A stretch of 23,024 nucleotides of DNA from CAYNWH01 sp964400885 (GCA_964400885.1 CAYNWH010000016.1:1-23024); one strand, 5' to 3'. Positions 7,573 to 15,094 are shown, counted from the stretch's first letter. The notes: a model not told the origin generated them from the letters alone. Numbers and translations are program-made.

Positions 7573-7601
7573 ATTATAATATTTTTTCACAATTTGAGCA
7601 A
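7573..7601 (-). promoter_or_regulatory. Pilin promoter, distal copy of exact 29-bp repeat
   Basis: Same TTGCTC, 17-bp spacer, TATAAT layout, 42 bp upstream of the proximal copy and starting 10 bp after the stop of the upstream pilin gene. The repeat ends exactly at the -35 and -10 hexamers, so what was duplicated is the promoter. Confidence 0.7.
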
Positions 7602-7610
7602 ATAGCCCCT

Positions 7611-8282
7611 CTATTTTTTGGCGCACCACCAGCTGGCTGAAGTGCCGCAATGGCCTGAAATTATTGTATAGCCTTGAGATTGTAAATTAGATTGGGTACC
7701 TTTGACGCACTGAAAGCCCGTGGATTCCTGAGTTTTACCGCAATCGCAGCAACGGTAAATTCCGCTAGAAGTAGCACTAGAGCAATTTGATCCGTCAGCA
7801 TAGGCACTAAATTCTTCACAGCAGCCATTGGCATTTTTAGCTGCTCCGCTTAAGCAGCCAGTGGGGTTAGTGGGCGGAGGTGAAGATGGTGGAGGCGCTG
7901 AGGCTGGTGCTGGAGTTGCTGGTGCTGAGCCAACTAAAGCAGTGATGACAAAATCAGTGGCCACATAACTGCCAATCATAACAATAAAGCCAATAATCGC
8001 CCAGACAAGGGTATTCTTGCCTCTTTCGATTTTTTCACTGGAGCCAGCTGAAGTCAGCCAAAGAATGCCGCCATAGATAAATAAAAGCAGCATCACAGCG
8101 CCAGCAAAGCCTAAAACTCCTTTGATAATATTACCGACAATAGTTGCCACACCAGTTTCGCCCGAAGGAATATTAGCGGCTGGCCCAGCCCCTTTTAAAG
8201 TAACATCAGCCAGCGCATGATTGGCTAAAATAAGGCTGGCGATGACTGCCAAGAAGATTAGGATTAAGCTGAATTTTTTCAT
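7611..8282 (-). CDS. T4SS-pilin-like protein with Pro linker and Cys-rich tail (paralogue 4)
   Basis: 223 residues: signal peptide 1-25 (HALA), linker with PSGETG, helix 1 (about 50-72), YGGILWLTSAGSSEKIERGK (70-89), helix 2 (about 92-117), a Pro/Ala/Ser hinge at 119-140, and a Cys-rich domain from 143 to the end with CC pairs and a terminal SWWCAKK. KGK subgroup. The hinge plus disulfide-rich domain suggests a decorated or tip subunit exposed outside the cell; that is inference. It starts 10 bp downstream of the preceding pilin gene and is followed by the tandem promoter region. Confidence 0.83.
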   Translation of the reverse strand: MKKFSLILIFLAVIASLILANHALADVTLKGAGPAANIPSGETGVATIVGNIIKGVLGFAGAVMLLLFIYGGILWLTSAGSSEKIERGKNTLVWAIIGFIVMIGSYVATDFVITALVGSAPATPAPASAPPPSSPPPTNPTGCLSGAAKNANGCCEEFSAYADGSNCSSATSSGIYRCCDCGKTQESTGFQCVKGTQSNLQSQGYTIISGHCGTSASWWCAKK

Positions 8283-8292
8283 AATAATTTAG

Positions 8293-8676
8293 CTATTTGC
8301 CAGTTAAAGCATTAATAATAAAGGAAACAGCCACATAACTGGTTAAGATCACAATTAAGCCGATCACTGACCAAATCAGAATATTTTTGCCTTTTTCAAC
8401 TTTTTCTCCAGATCCAGCTGAAGTTAGCCAGGTAAAACCGCCATAAACAAACATCAGTAAAGCAACTGCACCAATTATACCTAAAATTAATTTAATAACT
8501 TGCCCGATTATAATGGAAACAGCTTCTGTGCCTTCAGCTTTGCCAACCAAGTTTTCCAAAGGATTTTTTAACTGGTAAGAAATTGCTTGAGTTTTTGGAA
8601 TGGCAAAAAAAGTAAAATAGGAAAAGATAATTGTCAGACAAATTAAGAATAAGAGAATTTTAGTAATTTTTTTCAT
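8293..8676 (-). CDS. T4SS-pilin-like core protein (paralogue 3)
   Basis: 127 residues: signal peptide 1-31 (MKKITKILLF...TQA), linker, helix 1 (about 55-78), YGGFTWLTSAGSGEKVEKGK, helix 2 (IWSVIGLIVILTSYVAVSFII) and a 4-residue tail. Minimal core of the CPR T4SS-pilin family, KGK subgroup. 45 bp separate it from the upstream 344-residue paralogue, with no terminator visible, so the two are probably co-transcribed. Confidence 0.83.
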   Translation of the reverse strand: MKKITKILLFLICLTIIFSYFTFFAIPKTQAISYQLKNPLENLVGKAEGTEAVSIIIGQVIKLILGIIGAVALLMFVYGGFTWLTSAGSGEKVEKGKNILIWSVIGLIVILTSYVAVSFIINALTGK

Positions 8677-8721
8677 TTGTAATAGTTGTATTATTTTTAG
8701 CTCATGTTTAATTAATGAAAT

Positions 8722-9756
8722 TTATGGAGCTCCGGCGCTTGGAGGTTTACAGCAAACAATATATGCAGCGCCAGGGCAAAGACCTGTTTCACAATTTAAA
8801 TTTTTTGAACTTATACAGCTGCTTACGCTACCACTGGGGCCGCAGATGGTTGATAAATCAAGACAAGTCCAGCCAGGATGCTTGCTTGCGCATTGGTCAG
8901 TAGGCGGAGTACTTTTTGGTTCGCAGCAGACATTATAAGTGCCGCCTGGACACAATCCAGATTGGCAGTTTCTGCCGAGCCGTGAAGCGCAATCTGTTGC
9001 AGTTTCACCAGTTTGGCAAGATAAAGTTTCACAAGCCCAGCCAGGTTTAGTACTTGCGCATTGGTCAGTTGCTGGCGCAGGATTGCCGCCGCCGCCGCCG
9101 GTAATAGCAGTAATCACATAGCCGACTAAAACATAACTGCCTAAAATTACAGCAGTGCCAATCACTGCCCAGATAAGAACTTTTTTGCCTTTTTCGATTT
9201 TTTCACTTTGTCCGGCTGAAGTTAACATCATAATGCCGCCATAAACTACCATGAGCAAAGCAAAGGCGCCAACTACGCCTAAAATGCCTTTGATGACCCG
9301 GCCAATGATTTGCGCTGGATCTCCACTAACACTCAAACCCTGCAGTTCGCCCAGACTGACTGAAGTAGAGCCTGATGCGGGCGTGGTAGGTGATGATGGA
9401 GGTGTCGCCGTTCCTACACAGCATTTTTTACTTTGACTAGTGCAATCATCTGCTTGTGTTTCAGTCTGTCCTGCCTGGCATGAAGTCTGGCAAGTACCGC
9501 TACAAAGTTGATGTCCGACTCCCGCTAAATTACATTGGGCAAGAGATCCCGGATTACTAGAATCATAACAACAAACTTCATCACTAGCGCAATCTGTTGC
9601 TGTTTTTTGGCTGGCACTGCTGGCGCAGCCTACGGTTTTACCGCAGCAGATTCCCGGAGAACAGGTCTGAGCTAGCGCAGATTGGCTAAAATTAAAAATA
9701 AAAATCGTACAACCAAGAAATAAAGACAAGCTGATTATAAATATTTTTTTAGACAT
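8722..9756 (-). CDS. T4SS-pilin-like core flanked by Cys-rich domains (paralogue 2)
   Basis: 344 residues, the largest and most elaborate member. Order: signal peptide 1-29; an N-terminal domain with 14 Cys (32-113); a Pro/Thr/Ser hinge (114-133); the pilin core (about 150-218) with VYGGIMMLTSAGQSEKIEKG; a glycine run (219-224); then two homologous 8-Cys repeats, 233-278 and 289-336, each starting DQCAS and ending CC. Cys spacings are 9,5,9,8,5,8,1 and 9,7,9,8,5,8,1. Unlike its siblings it has a Cys-rich domain before the core too. KGK subgroup. A 119-bp gap to the upstream pilin gene could hold a promoter but none is convincing. Adhesive or tip function is inferred from the modular layout. 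Confidence 0.82.
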   Translation of the reverse strand: MSKKIFIISLSLFLGCTIFIFNFSQSALAQTCSPGICCGKTVGCASSASQKTATDCASDEVCCYDSSNPGSLAQCNLAGVGHQLCSGTCQTSCQAGQTETQADDCTSQSKKCCVGTATPPSSPTTPASGSTSVSLGELQGLSVSGDPAQIIGRVIKGILGVVGAFALLMVVYGGIMMLTSAGQSEKIEKGKKVLIWAVIGTAVILGSYVLVGYVITAITGGGGGNPAPATDQCASTKPGWACETLSCQTGETATDCASRLGRNCQSGLCPGGTYNVCCEPKSTPPTDQCASKHPGWTCLDLSTICGPSGSVSSCISSKNLNCETGLCPGAAYIVCCKPPSAGAP

Positions 9757-9875
9757 AAGTAGATTAATTATAAATTAAGGATAACAATTTCAAAGAGAGA
9801 CGTTTTTATCATAGCAAGCATATCATGGCTCACATTTTAAAGAATTATATATTTTAATAGGAGGTTTGAAAAGTT

Positions 9876-10805
9876 TTAATAGCACCAATATTTACCACCA
9901 GTGGCTCTTCTTTTGCAGTCTAAGCTGCCACTACAAGCAATACCGCTAGCTTCACCGTTTTTTGTAAAAACAAGATTATCTCCACATTCTTCCTGCCATT
10001 TTAATTGTTTCGTGCATTTAGAATTTTGAGCATTACAAAACAAGCCAGGCTTACATGATTCACTAGGTTTATCTTCAGCAAAAACTTGGCTTGGATTACA
10101 CGGGGCATTTTCATCTCTTCGTGATTCGCATATACCATATACATTGCAGAATTCATCTAGGCCGCAGTATTCATGAGCAGTAGTTATACCAGTCGCTCGC
10201 GTCCAATGTTTACAATCTTTATTACTTCCTGGGGCAGGCGGTATTCCAGGCTTACAGCATTTTTTGCCAGAAGCACAGTCTTTTTGGCCTAAGTCGGTTT
10301 CAGGATCGCTAGTAAATCTAATACTACAGCTAGATTTGCAAGTGCCTCCAGCATTAGTACATTCAGTACCTGGAGCTAGTGGTGGAGTTGGTGGCGGGGC
10401 TGGTGGTGCGCAGGTTAAGTCAATAGTCAGCGAAGGATTATTAGTTATTGTTTTGACAGCAAATAATACGCCTGTATAGGCCAGCAAAACAATGGCCAAG
10501 CCAATGACTGAATTAACTAAGATATTTTTGCCCTTTTGCACTTTTTCACTGGCGCCGCCTGAAGTCAGTAAGATAAAGCCGCCATAAACAAAAAAGAGCA
10601 GGGTGAGTGCGCCTACAATTCCCATAATAAAAACACCAATATTTACTATAACCTGAATAATATCGCAAATGCTGCAATTACCAGAAGCAGCGCAGTCTGG
10701 TAAGATTGTTACCGCTTGGCTGGCTTTGATATTTAGAAAGAAAAAAAGCAAGCCCAGTAATGTTATAACCTGGATTTTGTATTTTTTGAAAAATAAATGT
10801 GTCAT
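9876..10805 (-). CDS. T4SS-pilin-like protein with long Cys-rich tail (paralogue 1, first of array)
   Basis: 309 residues: signal peptide 1-31, three Cys before the core (38, 44, 47), helix 1 (about 50-73), VYGGFILLTSGGASEKVQKG (73-92), helix 2 (about 98-120), a Pro-rich hinge (133-145), then Cys-rich modules from 149 to the end. Residues 147-186 (GTECTNAGGTCKSSC ... KKCCKPG) match the module type seen in the 262-residue paralogue; the rest has about 14 more Cys. KGK subgroup. It begins 4 bp after the stop of the solute-binding protein gene, so the two share a transcript. No Shine-Dalgarno. Confidence 0.82.
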   Translation of the reverse strand: MTHLFFKKYKIQVITLLGLLFFFLNIKASQAVTILPDCAASGNCSICDIIQVIVNIGVFIMGIVGALTLLFFVYGGFILLTSGGASEKVQKGKNILVNSVIGLAIVLLAYTGVLFAVKTITNNPSLTIDLTCAPPAPPPTPPLAPGTECTNAGGTCKSSCSIRFTSDPETDLGQKDCASGKKCCKPGIPPAPGSNKDCKHWTRATGITTAHEYCGLDEFCNVYGICESRRDENAPCNPSQVFAEDKPSESCKPGLFCNAQNSKCTKQLKWQEECGDNLVFTKNGEASGIACSGSLDCKRRATGGKYWCY

Positions 10806-10809
10806 ATTT

Positions 10810-12183
10810 TTAAAGCGTTTGGTTAATTTTAGAATTAGCCAGACTAATTATTTGGTCAGTAGTTAAAGTGCCTGCTAAATTATCCTTAATCATTTGTTTA
10901 AAAATTTCCTCAGCCGCCTGGACATCTTTGCCTTTATACCAACTGCGCGCTGTCAGCAGCTGGCTGGCAAAAGGCGCTAATTCTAAATCTGTTGATTGGT
11001 CAGTTATTAAAGCTCTTAAAGCAGCTGGTTTTCTGTTTTTAGCCAAAAAAGCTTTATTGGCTTCCTGGTTGGTAGTCATAAACAAAATAAAATCCCAGGC
11101 CTCGTTAGGATGCTGGCTTTTTTTGGCAACTGTTTCTGCCCAGTAATTGGCGAAATTTATAGGAGTACCAATTTGTGGCACATTAGTTATTTCAAAATTA
11201 AGTTTTGGTGCCTGAGCTTTTATGAGGGGGATATGGTAAGAGTAACCGAAAAAGAAAGCAGTCTGGCCGGCCATAAAAGCTTCTAAAGAGTTCGGCATAT
11301 TTTCATTCCAGGTATAAACTTGTTTAGCTGGCGAAGCAAACCCAGTATAAAAATTCAAAGCTTCAACAGCTGGCTTGACACTGCGAGTATAGCCAGCTGG
11401 AGTCTGATCAAAAGTTGCTGCGCCACTAGCATTTGTCATTTGCGTGCCGTTTTGCATCATAAGCAGGCTTAAAATATCAGTTGATCGTTCCACGTTATTA
11501 GCCGTGCCAATAGCTGCGCCAGATTGAATAAGGTTGCCTTTAAAATCTTGCTTGGTCAATTTTACAACCTGGTCTCTGAAATCATTCCAGGTCTTAGGCG
11601 GTAGGGCAATGCCAGCATTATTAAGCAAATCGCGGTTATAAAATAAGACCAAAGTATCAATGCTTAAAGGCAAGCCGTAGATTTGATTATTGATTACTTG
11701 GTTATTATAAACAACATCAGGGAAAAGAGTTTTTAAATCTCTTAAAGTCAAAGTATTTGTAGTCCTTTGTTCTGTATAAATTTCTTTTTTAATCGTGCCT
11801 CGTTCGACTTGATAAGGAACAGTTATTTGGGCTAGTAAAGGCAGGCTTAAATTTTGGTATTCTCTCATTTCCGTGGTCTGAATAGAAAAAACATCAGGCC
11901 CCCGATCCTCCGCAAAAGCTGTCAGCAATTCATTTTTATATTCATCATAAGTTAAATTTTTGTAGTTGATTGTAATGTGAGGATGAAGCGCTTGGTATTT
12001 GGAAATAAGATCCTGAACATCTGAGCCATCTTGCCAAACCTTCCAATAAGTTAAGGTTATGGGAGTAGGTTTGCCCAAGGTTAAACCTGCTGGCGGACCG
12101 CCACATGTTAAACCAGTAGTGATGACCAGAATAAAAAGCAGGCTTAAAACAAAAATTTTTTTATTGCTGATAAAGTTAAGCAT
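10810..12183 (-). CDS. Family 1 extracellular solute-binding lipoprotein, orphan
   Basis: 457 residues with a hydrophobic signal (10-23) ending GLTC, so Cys27 is a likely lipid anchor although the lipobox is imperfect. The mature protein follows the MalE/UgpB-like SBP_bac_1 plan: ITLTYWKVW near the start, then GPDVFSI, QIYGLPLSIDTLVLFYNRDLL, the PPKTWNDFRDQV segment, AFFFGYSY and a C-terminal helical part with AWDFILFM. Such proteins bind oligosaccharides or similar solutes and hand them to an ABC permease. No permease or ATPase is in the window; instead a pilin-like gene follows 4 bp after the stop. It could serve as a surface binding protein linked to the fibre system. The substrate cannot be told. 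A galU remnant lies 5 bp upstream. Confidence 0.85.
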   Translation of the reverse strand: MLNFISNKKIFVLSLLFILVITTGLTCGGPPAGLTLGKPTPITLTYWKVWQDGSDVQDLISKYQALHPHITINYKNLTYDEYKNELLTAFAEDRGPDVFSIQTTEMREYQNLSLPLLAQITVPYQVERGTIKKEIYTEQRTTNTLTLRDLKTLFPDVVYNNQVINNQIYGLPLSIDTLVLFYNRDLLNNAGIALPPKTWNDFRDQVVKLTKQDFKGNLIQSGAAIGTANNVERSTDILSLLMMQNGTQMTNASGAATFDQTPAGYTRSVKPAVEALNFYTGFASPAKQVYTWNENMPNSLEAFMAGQTAFFFGYSYHIPLIKAQAPKLNFEITNVPQIGTPINFANYWAETVAKKSQHPNEAWDFILFMTTNQEANKAFLAKNRKPAALRALITDQSTDLELAPFASQLLTARSWYKGKDVQAAEEIFKQMIKDNLAGTLTTDQIISLANSKINQTL

Positions 12184-12188
12184 AATTT

Positions 12189-12531
12189 TTAATTTTTTAA
12201 TTTTTTTAAATATTTTTTTATTTCTGATTTTGTTTCTTTATGTTCTAAGGCAAAATCCAAACTAGCTGTTAGCCAGCCGATTTTTGAGCCTGTATAATAA
12301 TAAGTGCCTTCAACTAAAGCTGCATAAATCGGCCGTTTTTGATTTGCTGACGCAGTTTTTCTTTGCCTTGCTTTTTTAGCTAATGCCGAAGTTCATAATT
12401 ATAGCCAAAATGATCTTCAATCGCTGGCTTGTCAATAATGGGCAACATTTTTTTGGTTGGGCTTTAGTGACTGGCAAAAAACGTGTACCAAAACCAGCCA
12501 CAGGGATCACGGCTTTTTTAATTTTAACCAT
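12189..12531 (-). pseudogene. galU: Remnant of galU (UTP-glucose-1-phosphate uridylyltransferase)
   Basis: Reading minus from ATG 12531 gives VKIKKAVIPVAGFGTRFLP then TKAQPKKMLPIIDKP, the canonical GalU nucleotide-binding N-terminus, joined directly to AIEDHFGYNYELRH. About 27 residues normally between DKP and the IE(D/N)HF motif are missing. After RH comes an in-frame TAG, then LKKQGKEKLRQQIKN in the same frame; a large deletion follows and the frame shifts to PIYAALVEGTYYYTGSKIGW and ASLDFALEHK, the GalU C-terminus, ending TAA at 12191-12189. So two internal deletions (about 27 and about 190 residues against the roughly 290-residue family), one stop and one frameshift: certainly not a working enzyme. 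It still sits between a promoter and the solute-binding protein gene. Confidence 0.85.
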
Positions 12532-12557
12532 AGCTAAATTTTTTGACTATTTTTTTA

Positions 12558-12566
12558 ATTATACCA
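12558..12566 (-). promoter_or_regulatory. Extended -10 promoter for galU remnant / solute-binding protein / pilin
   Basis: Minus-strand TGGTATAAT, a perfect extended -10 (TGNTATAAT), 27 bp upstream of the dead galU start; no good -35 at the expected place (TTTCTC). It would now drive the solute-binding protein and the first pilin gene, through the pseudogene as a leader of about 370 nt. Confidence 0.55.
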
Positions 12567-12587
12567 TAAATTCAAGAGGGGAGAAAA

Positions 12588-12626
12588 CAAAAAAGCAGCC
12601 CTGCACCGTACGGTGCAGGGCTGCTT
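12588..12626 (-). terminator. Intrinsic terminator of the amidase gene, 34-bp perfect palindrome
   Basis: 12593-12626 is a perfect 34-bp palindrome centred between 12609 and 12610 (half-site ending CTGCACCGT). On the minus strand it is followed by TTTTTTG, just after the amidase stop at 12637. Plus-strand use is unlikely since no T-run follows there. Confidence 0.85.
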
Positions 12627-12636
12627 AAGATTAGAA

Positions 12637-14997
12637 TTAGCGATCAACCCGCGTATAAGTCAAAAATGCTGTTTTGCCATTAAGATAAATTTCATTTTGT
12701 CCGTCAAAGAGTTTATAAAGTTGAGGATAGGTATTAGGTTTCCAATATGGTTTAATCCTAAATTCAAAAGTTATTTCTTCGCCGGACGCAATGCTGACTT
12801 TAGATTTGGCAATGGTTTTATTATCCAGCCATGACCAGTCCTTAAACCAGGAATTAGTATAATCAATATCATAGCTTTTCAAAATAGGGTTAGTCCAAGT
12901 CTTTGTGCCAGTATTTTTAAATGTTAATTTAATTGTTGGTCTCCAGGTTGTTCTAACTGCCACAGGCAGCGTGTTTTCACTAATCTGCGCAGCATAGGGA
13001 GAAATAACTTCAATTGTCTGGTCAACATTGCTTAATTCTTGGCCATTATAAAGTAAAGTTAAAGTATGGGGAAAAGAAGTGACTAAATGAGGTGATTTTA
13101 CTTTGAATTCAAAAGTTGCAGTACTGCCATGAGCAATTACATCTTCATTAGGCGGAATCATGGCATATTCGCTATACCAGGAGTCATTTCTAAAAGGGGA
13201 AATATGAGTTTTTTCATAAATAACTTGTAATTTTAGATTGTCTTTTAGCCAAGATTGATTGCCCGTATTTTGAAATTGAATTAGCACTGACACTAAACTT
13301 TCAGCTGGCATTTGATTAGGCAGAGTTGATTGAATTAAAGAAGCATTATAGCTGGGCTGAGTTTGATTGGCATTTTGATTACAGCTAGTGCAGGGAATTT
13401 TATTAATTGTGATAGAAAAATCAGTGTCTGGGAAATAGCCTTTATTTTGCCAAGCCAGAGTATAATTATCTGTTTCTGTTTTGCTAGCAGTTGGCGGATT
13501 TAAAGTTAATTTAAAATGGCCGATCTCTCCGGGGTATACATTGCCATCTAGTAATTTAAAAACCGGGTTATTTAGATTCGTTGCAGTAGGTGTTCCATCT
13601 TTATCAGAGTTTAAGGCTATTTTTAAAGAATCAATGCGGCTCAATTTGTTTTTTATACTGGAATCAGCCACGAAAAGATAATTATCTTCATAGCCACGCC
13701 AGATGGCTTGGCCAGTATTTTTGAATTCAACAATAACATCTGCTGTTTTACTTTCTTCAATGTTTATTTCTTGATCGCTTTGTTTGACAAATTCGGCAGA
13801 AGTTGGCAAAGGTTTTTGGTAGCCGCCAAAAGATTGTAAAAAATTATAAGCTAATTGTCGATCTTGGTCTAAACTGTCATAAATTAAATTACCTGGGCAA
13901 TTAGTATTGCCAACATCTTTATGGCCAAGGATATTGGGCAGCATTTTGCCATTAAATTCACTTTGGCCCAGCGGATCAATATTAAATTCTTGTGATTTTT
14001 TAGCAATTAATTTATTAAGCGCTGTTAATGTTGCTTCAGTTAATTTATCAGGGGTGTTACAGGTAGAGGTAGCTTTGTCATTAGGGTTATTTTCATAGCA
14101 GCCTAAAATAGCAATGCCAATACTGTTACGGTTGTTCATATAGGCATGTCCGCCCACAACGCCTTCACCGCCAGAGCGGCCGTCATAAATATTGCCCTGC
14201 GAATCAATTATATAATTATAACCAATATCGCCCCAGCCCCTGCCCACGGCATGCCAATATTGAATAGCTCTGATTGTAGCCATGGGGTCATTATTAGCTC
14301 CTTCGCCAGCAGTATGATGAATAATGAATTTTTTAGGCGTATAATATTCTGCTGGCCATAAATCATTGTTATTACTATCAAAACGATAAGTTTCATTCGC
14401 ACCCCATTCTTGGCGCGAAATTATATGCAGATCATCGGCTTGACTAGCAGTGCTGATTTTTAGTTGTTTACTCGGACCTTTGGTGGTATCTAAATAGGTA
14501 AATTGTAAATTTTTCAGGTTATCCTTGGCTTCTGGAGAATTAAATATAATTTTATATTGGAATGAATCAGTTAATTTTGTTGGTATCATTTGGCTGGAAA
14601 ATTCTATTTGACTGCCATCTTTGCCATAGCTGTCCGGATCTGGTAGCATTTTAATCCAATCGGACCAGTTTTCATTAAGAAAGCTGACATATAATTCAAA
14701 ACTTGGTTTTATTATTTCAGCTTCCTGGTTTTCGGGCAGATTTTTATATTCCCATTTAACAAAAAGGGCATTAAAGGGGAATTCAGTTTTTAAAATAGGT
14801 GAAATTGTTTGGTTTTCGCTAATATTAGCAGAAATAAAAAATGAACCATTTTTGTTTGGTTCGGTTATAACAAGCCGGCCAGCTTTAACTGTTGGTTCAT
14901 TGTAATTTGCGCTAACTAAAGCAAAAATTAAAATAATTGACCAGCAAATTACGAAAATAAGAACAAACTTTGTTTTTATTTTATGCTTATAAGGCAT
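12637..14997 (-). CDS. Membrane-anchored N-acetylmuramoyl-L-alanine amidase (PGRP/amidase_2) with Ig-like repeats
   Basis: 786 residues. An N-terminal signal anchor (11-30), an unassigned beta-rich domain (about 40-180), then the peptidoglycan-recognition amidase (about 190-390): SRQEWGA, FIIHHTAGE, GYNYIID, GHKDVGNTNCPGN. The zinc ligands H227, H359 and C367 and the catalytic Tyr260 expected for the T7 lysozyme/PGRP family are all present, so it should cleave the lactyl-alanine amide bond of peptidoglycan outside the membrane. Three C-terminal repeats follow, each marked by a (K/Q)NTG..(A/S/T)xW motif (about 426, 576, 694), resembling the NBR1-type FW beta-sandwich. A related domain is in the SpoIID protein at 18105. 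It is a single-gene unit with its own promoter and terminator. Target could be the cell's own wall or that of a host cell. Confidence 0.88.
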   Translation of the reverse strand: MPYKHKIKTKFVLIFVICWSIILIFALVSANYNEPTVKAGRLVITEPNKNGSFFISANISENQTISPILKTEFPFNALFVKWEYKNLPENQEAEIIKPSFELYVSFLNENWSDWIKMLPDPDSYGKDGSQIEFSSQMIPTKLTDSFQYKIIFNSPEAKDNLKNLQFTYLDTTKGPSKQLKISTASQADDLHIISRQEWGANETYRFDSNNNDLWPAEYYTPKKFIIHHTAGEGANNDPMATIRAIQYWHAVGRGWGDIGYNYIIDSQGNIYDGRSGGEGVVGGHAYMNNRNSIGIAILGCYENNPNDKATSTCNTPDKLTEATLTALNKLIAKKSQEFNIDPLGQSEFNGKMLPNILGHKDVGNTNCPGNLIYDSLDQDRQLAYNFLQSFGGYQKPLPTSAEFVKQSDQEINIEESKTADVIVEFKNTGQAIWRGYEDNYLFVADSSIKNKLSRIDSLKIALNSDKDGTPTATNLNNPVFKLLDGNVYPGEIGHFKLTLNPPTASKTETDNYTLAWQNKGYFPDTDFSITINKIPCTSCNQNANQTQPSYNASLIQSTLPNQMPAESLVSVLIQFQNTGNQSWLKDNLKLQVIYEKTHISPFRNDSWYSEYAMIPPNEDVIAHGSTATFEFKVKSPHLVTSFPHTLTLLYNGQELSNVDQTIEVISPYAAQISENTLPVAVRTTWRPTIKLTFKNTGTKTWTNPILKSYDIDYTNSWFKDWSWLDNKTIAKSKVSIASGEEITFEFRIKPYWKPNTYPQLYKLFDGQNEIYLNGKTAFLTYTRVDR

Positions 14998-15065
14998 TGT
15001 TTTGTTTTTATTTTTAAGAAATTAGCCTTGCCTATTTGGGCTAATATTAGCTTATTTCTATAATC

Positions 15066-15094
15066 ATTATATCATATTTAAGCGCGTTTGTAAA
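15066..15094 (-). promoter_or_regulatory. Promoter of the amidase gene
   Basis: Minus strand: TTTACA (15094-15089), 17-bp spacer ending TGA, TATAAT (15071-15066). Transcription should start near 15059, giving a 62-nt leader that contains the palindrome GCTAATATTAGC (15040-15051). Confidence 0.7.

Noticed and set aside
7531..7601. Pair of 29-bp direct repeats as a CRISPR seed
   Set aside because: Only two copies with a 13-bp spacer, no cas genes, and the repeat is exactly a -35 to -10 promoter unit.
9757..9875. Promoter in the gap between the 309- and 344-residue pilin genes
   Set aside because: TTGAAA and TATAAT occur on the minus strand but with only a 15-bp spacer; too weak to list.
12383..12628. 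Plus-strand 81-residue frame in the galU remnant
   Set aside because: It is antisense to clearly GalU-derived minus-strand sequence and runs into the terminator palindrome.
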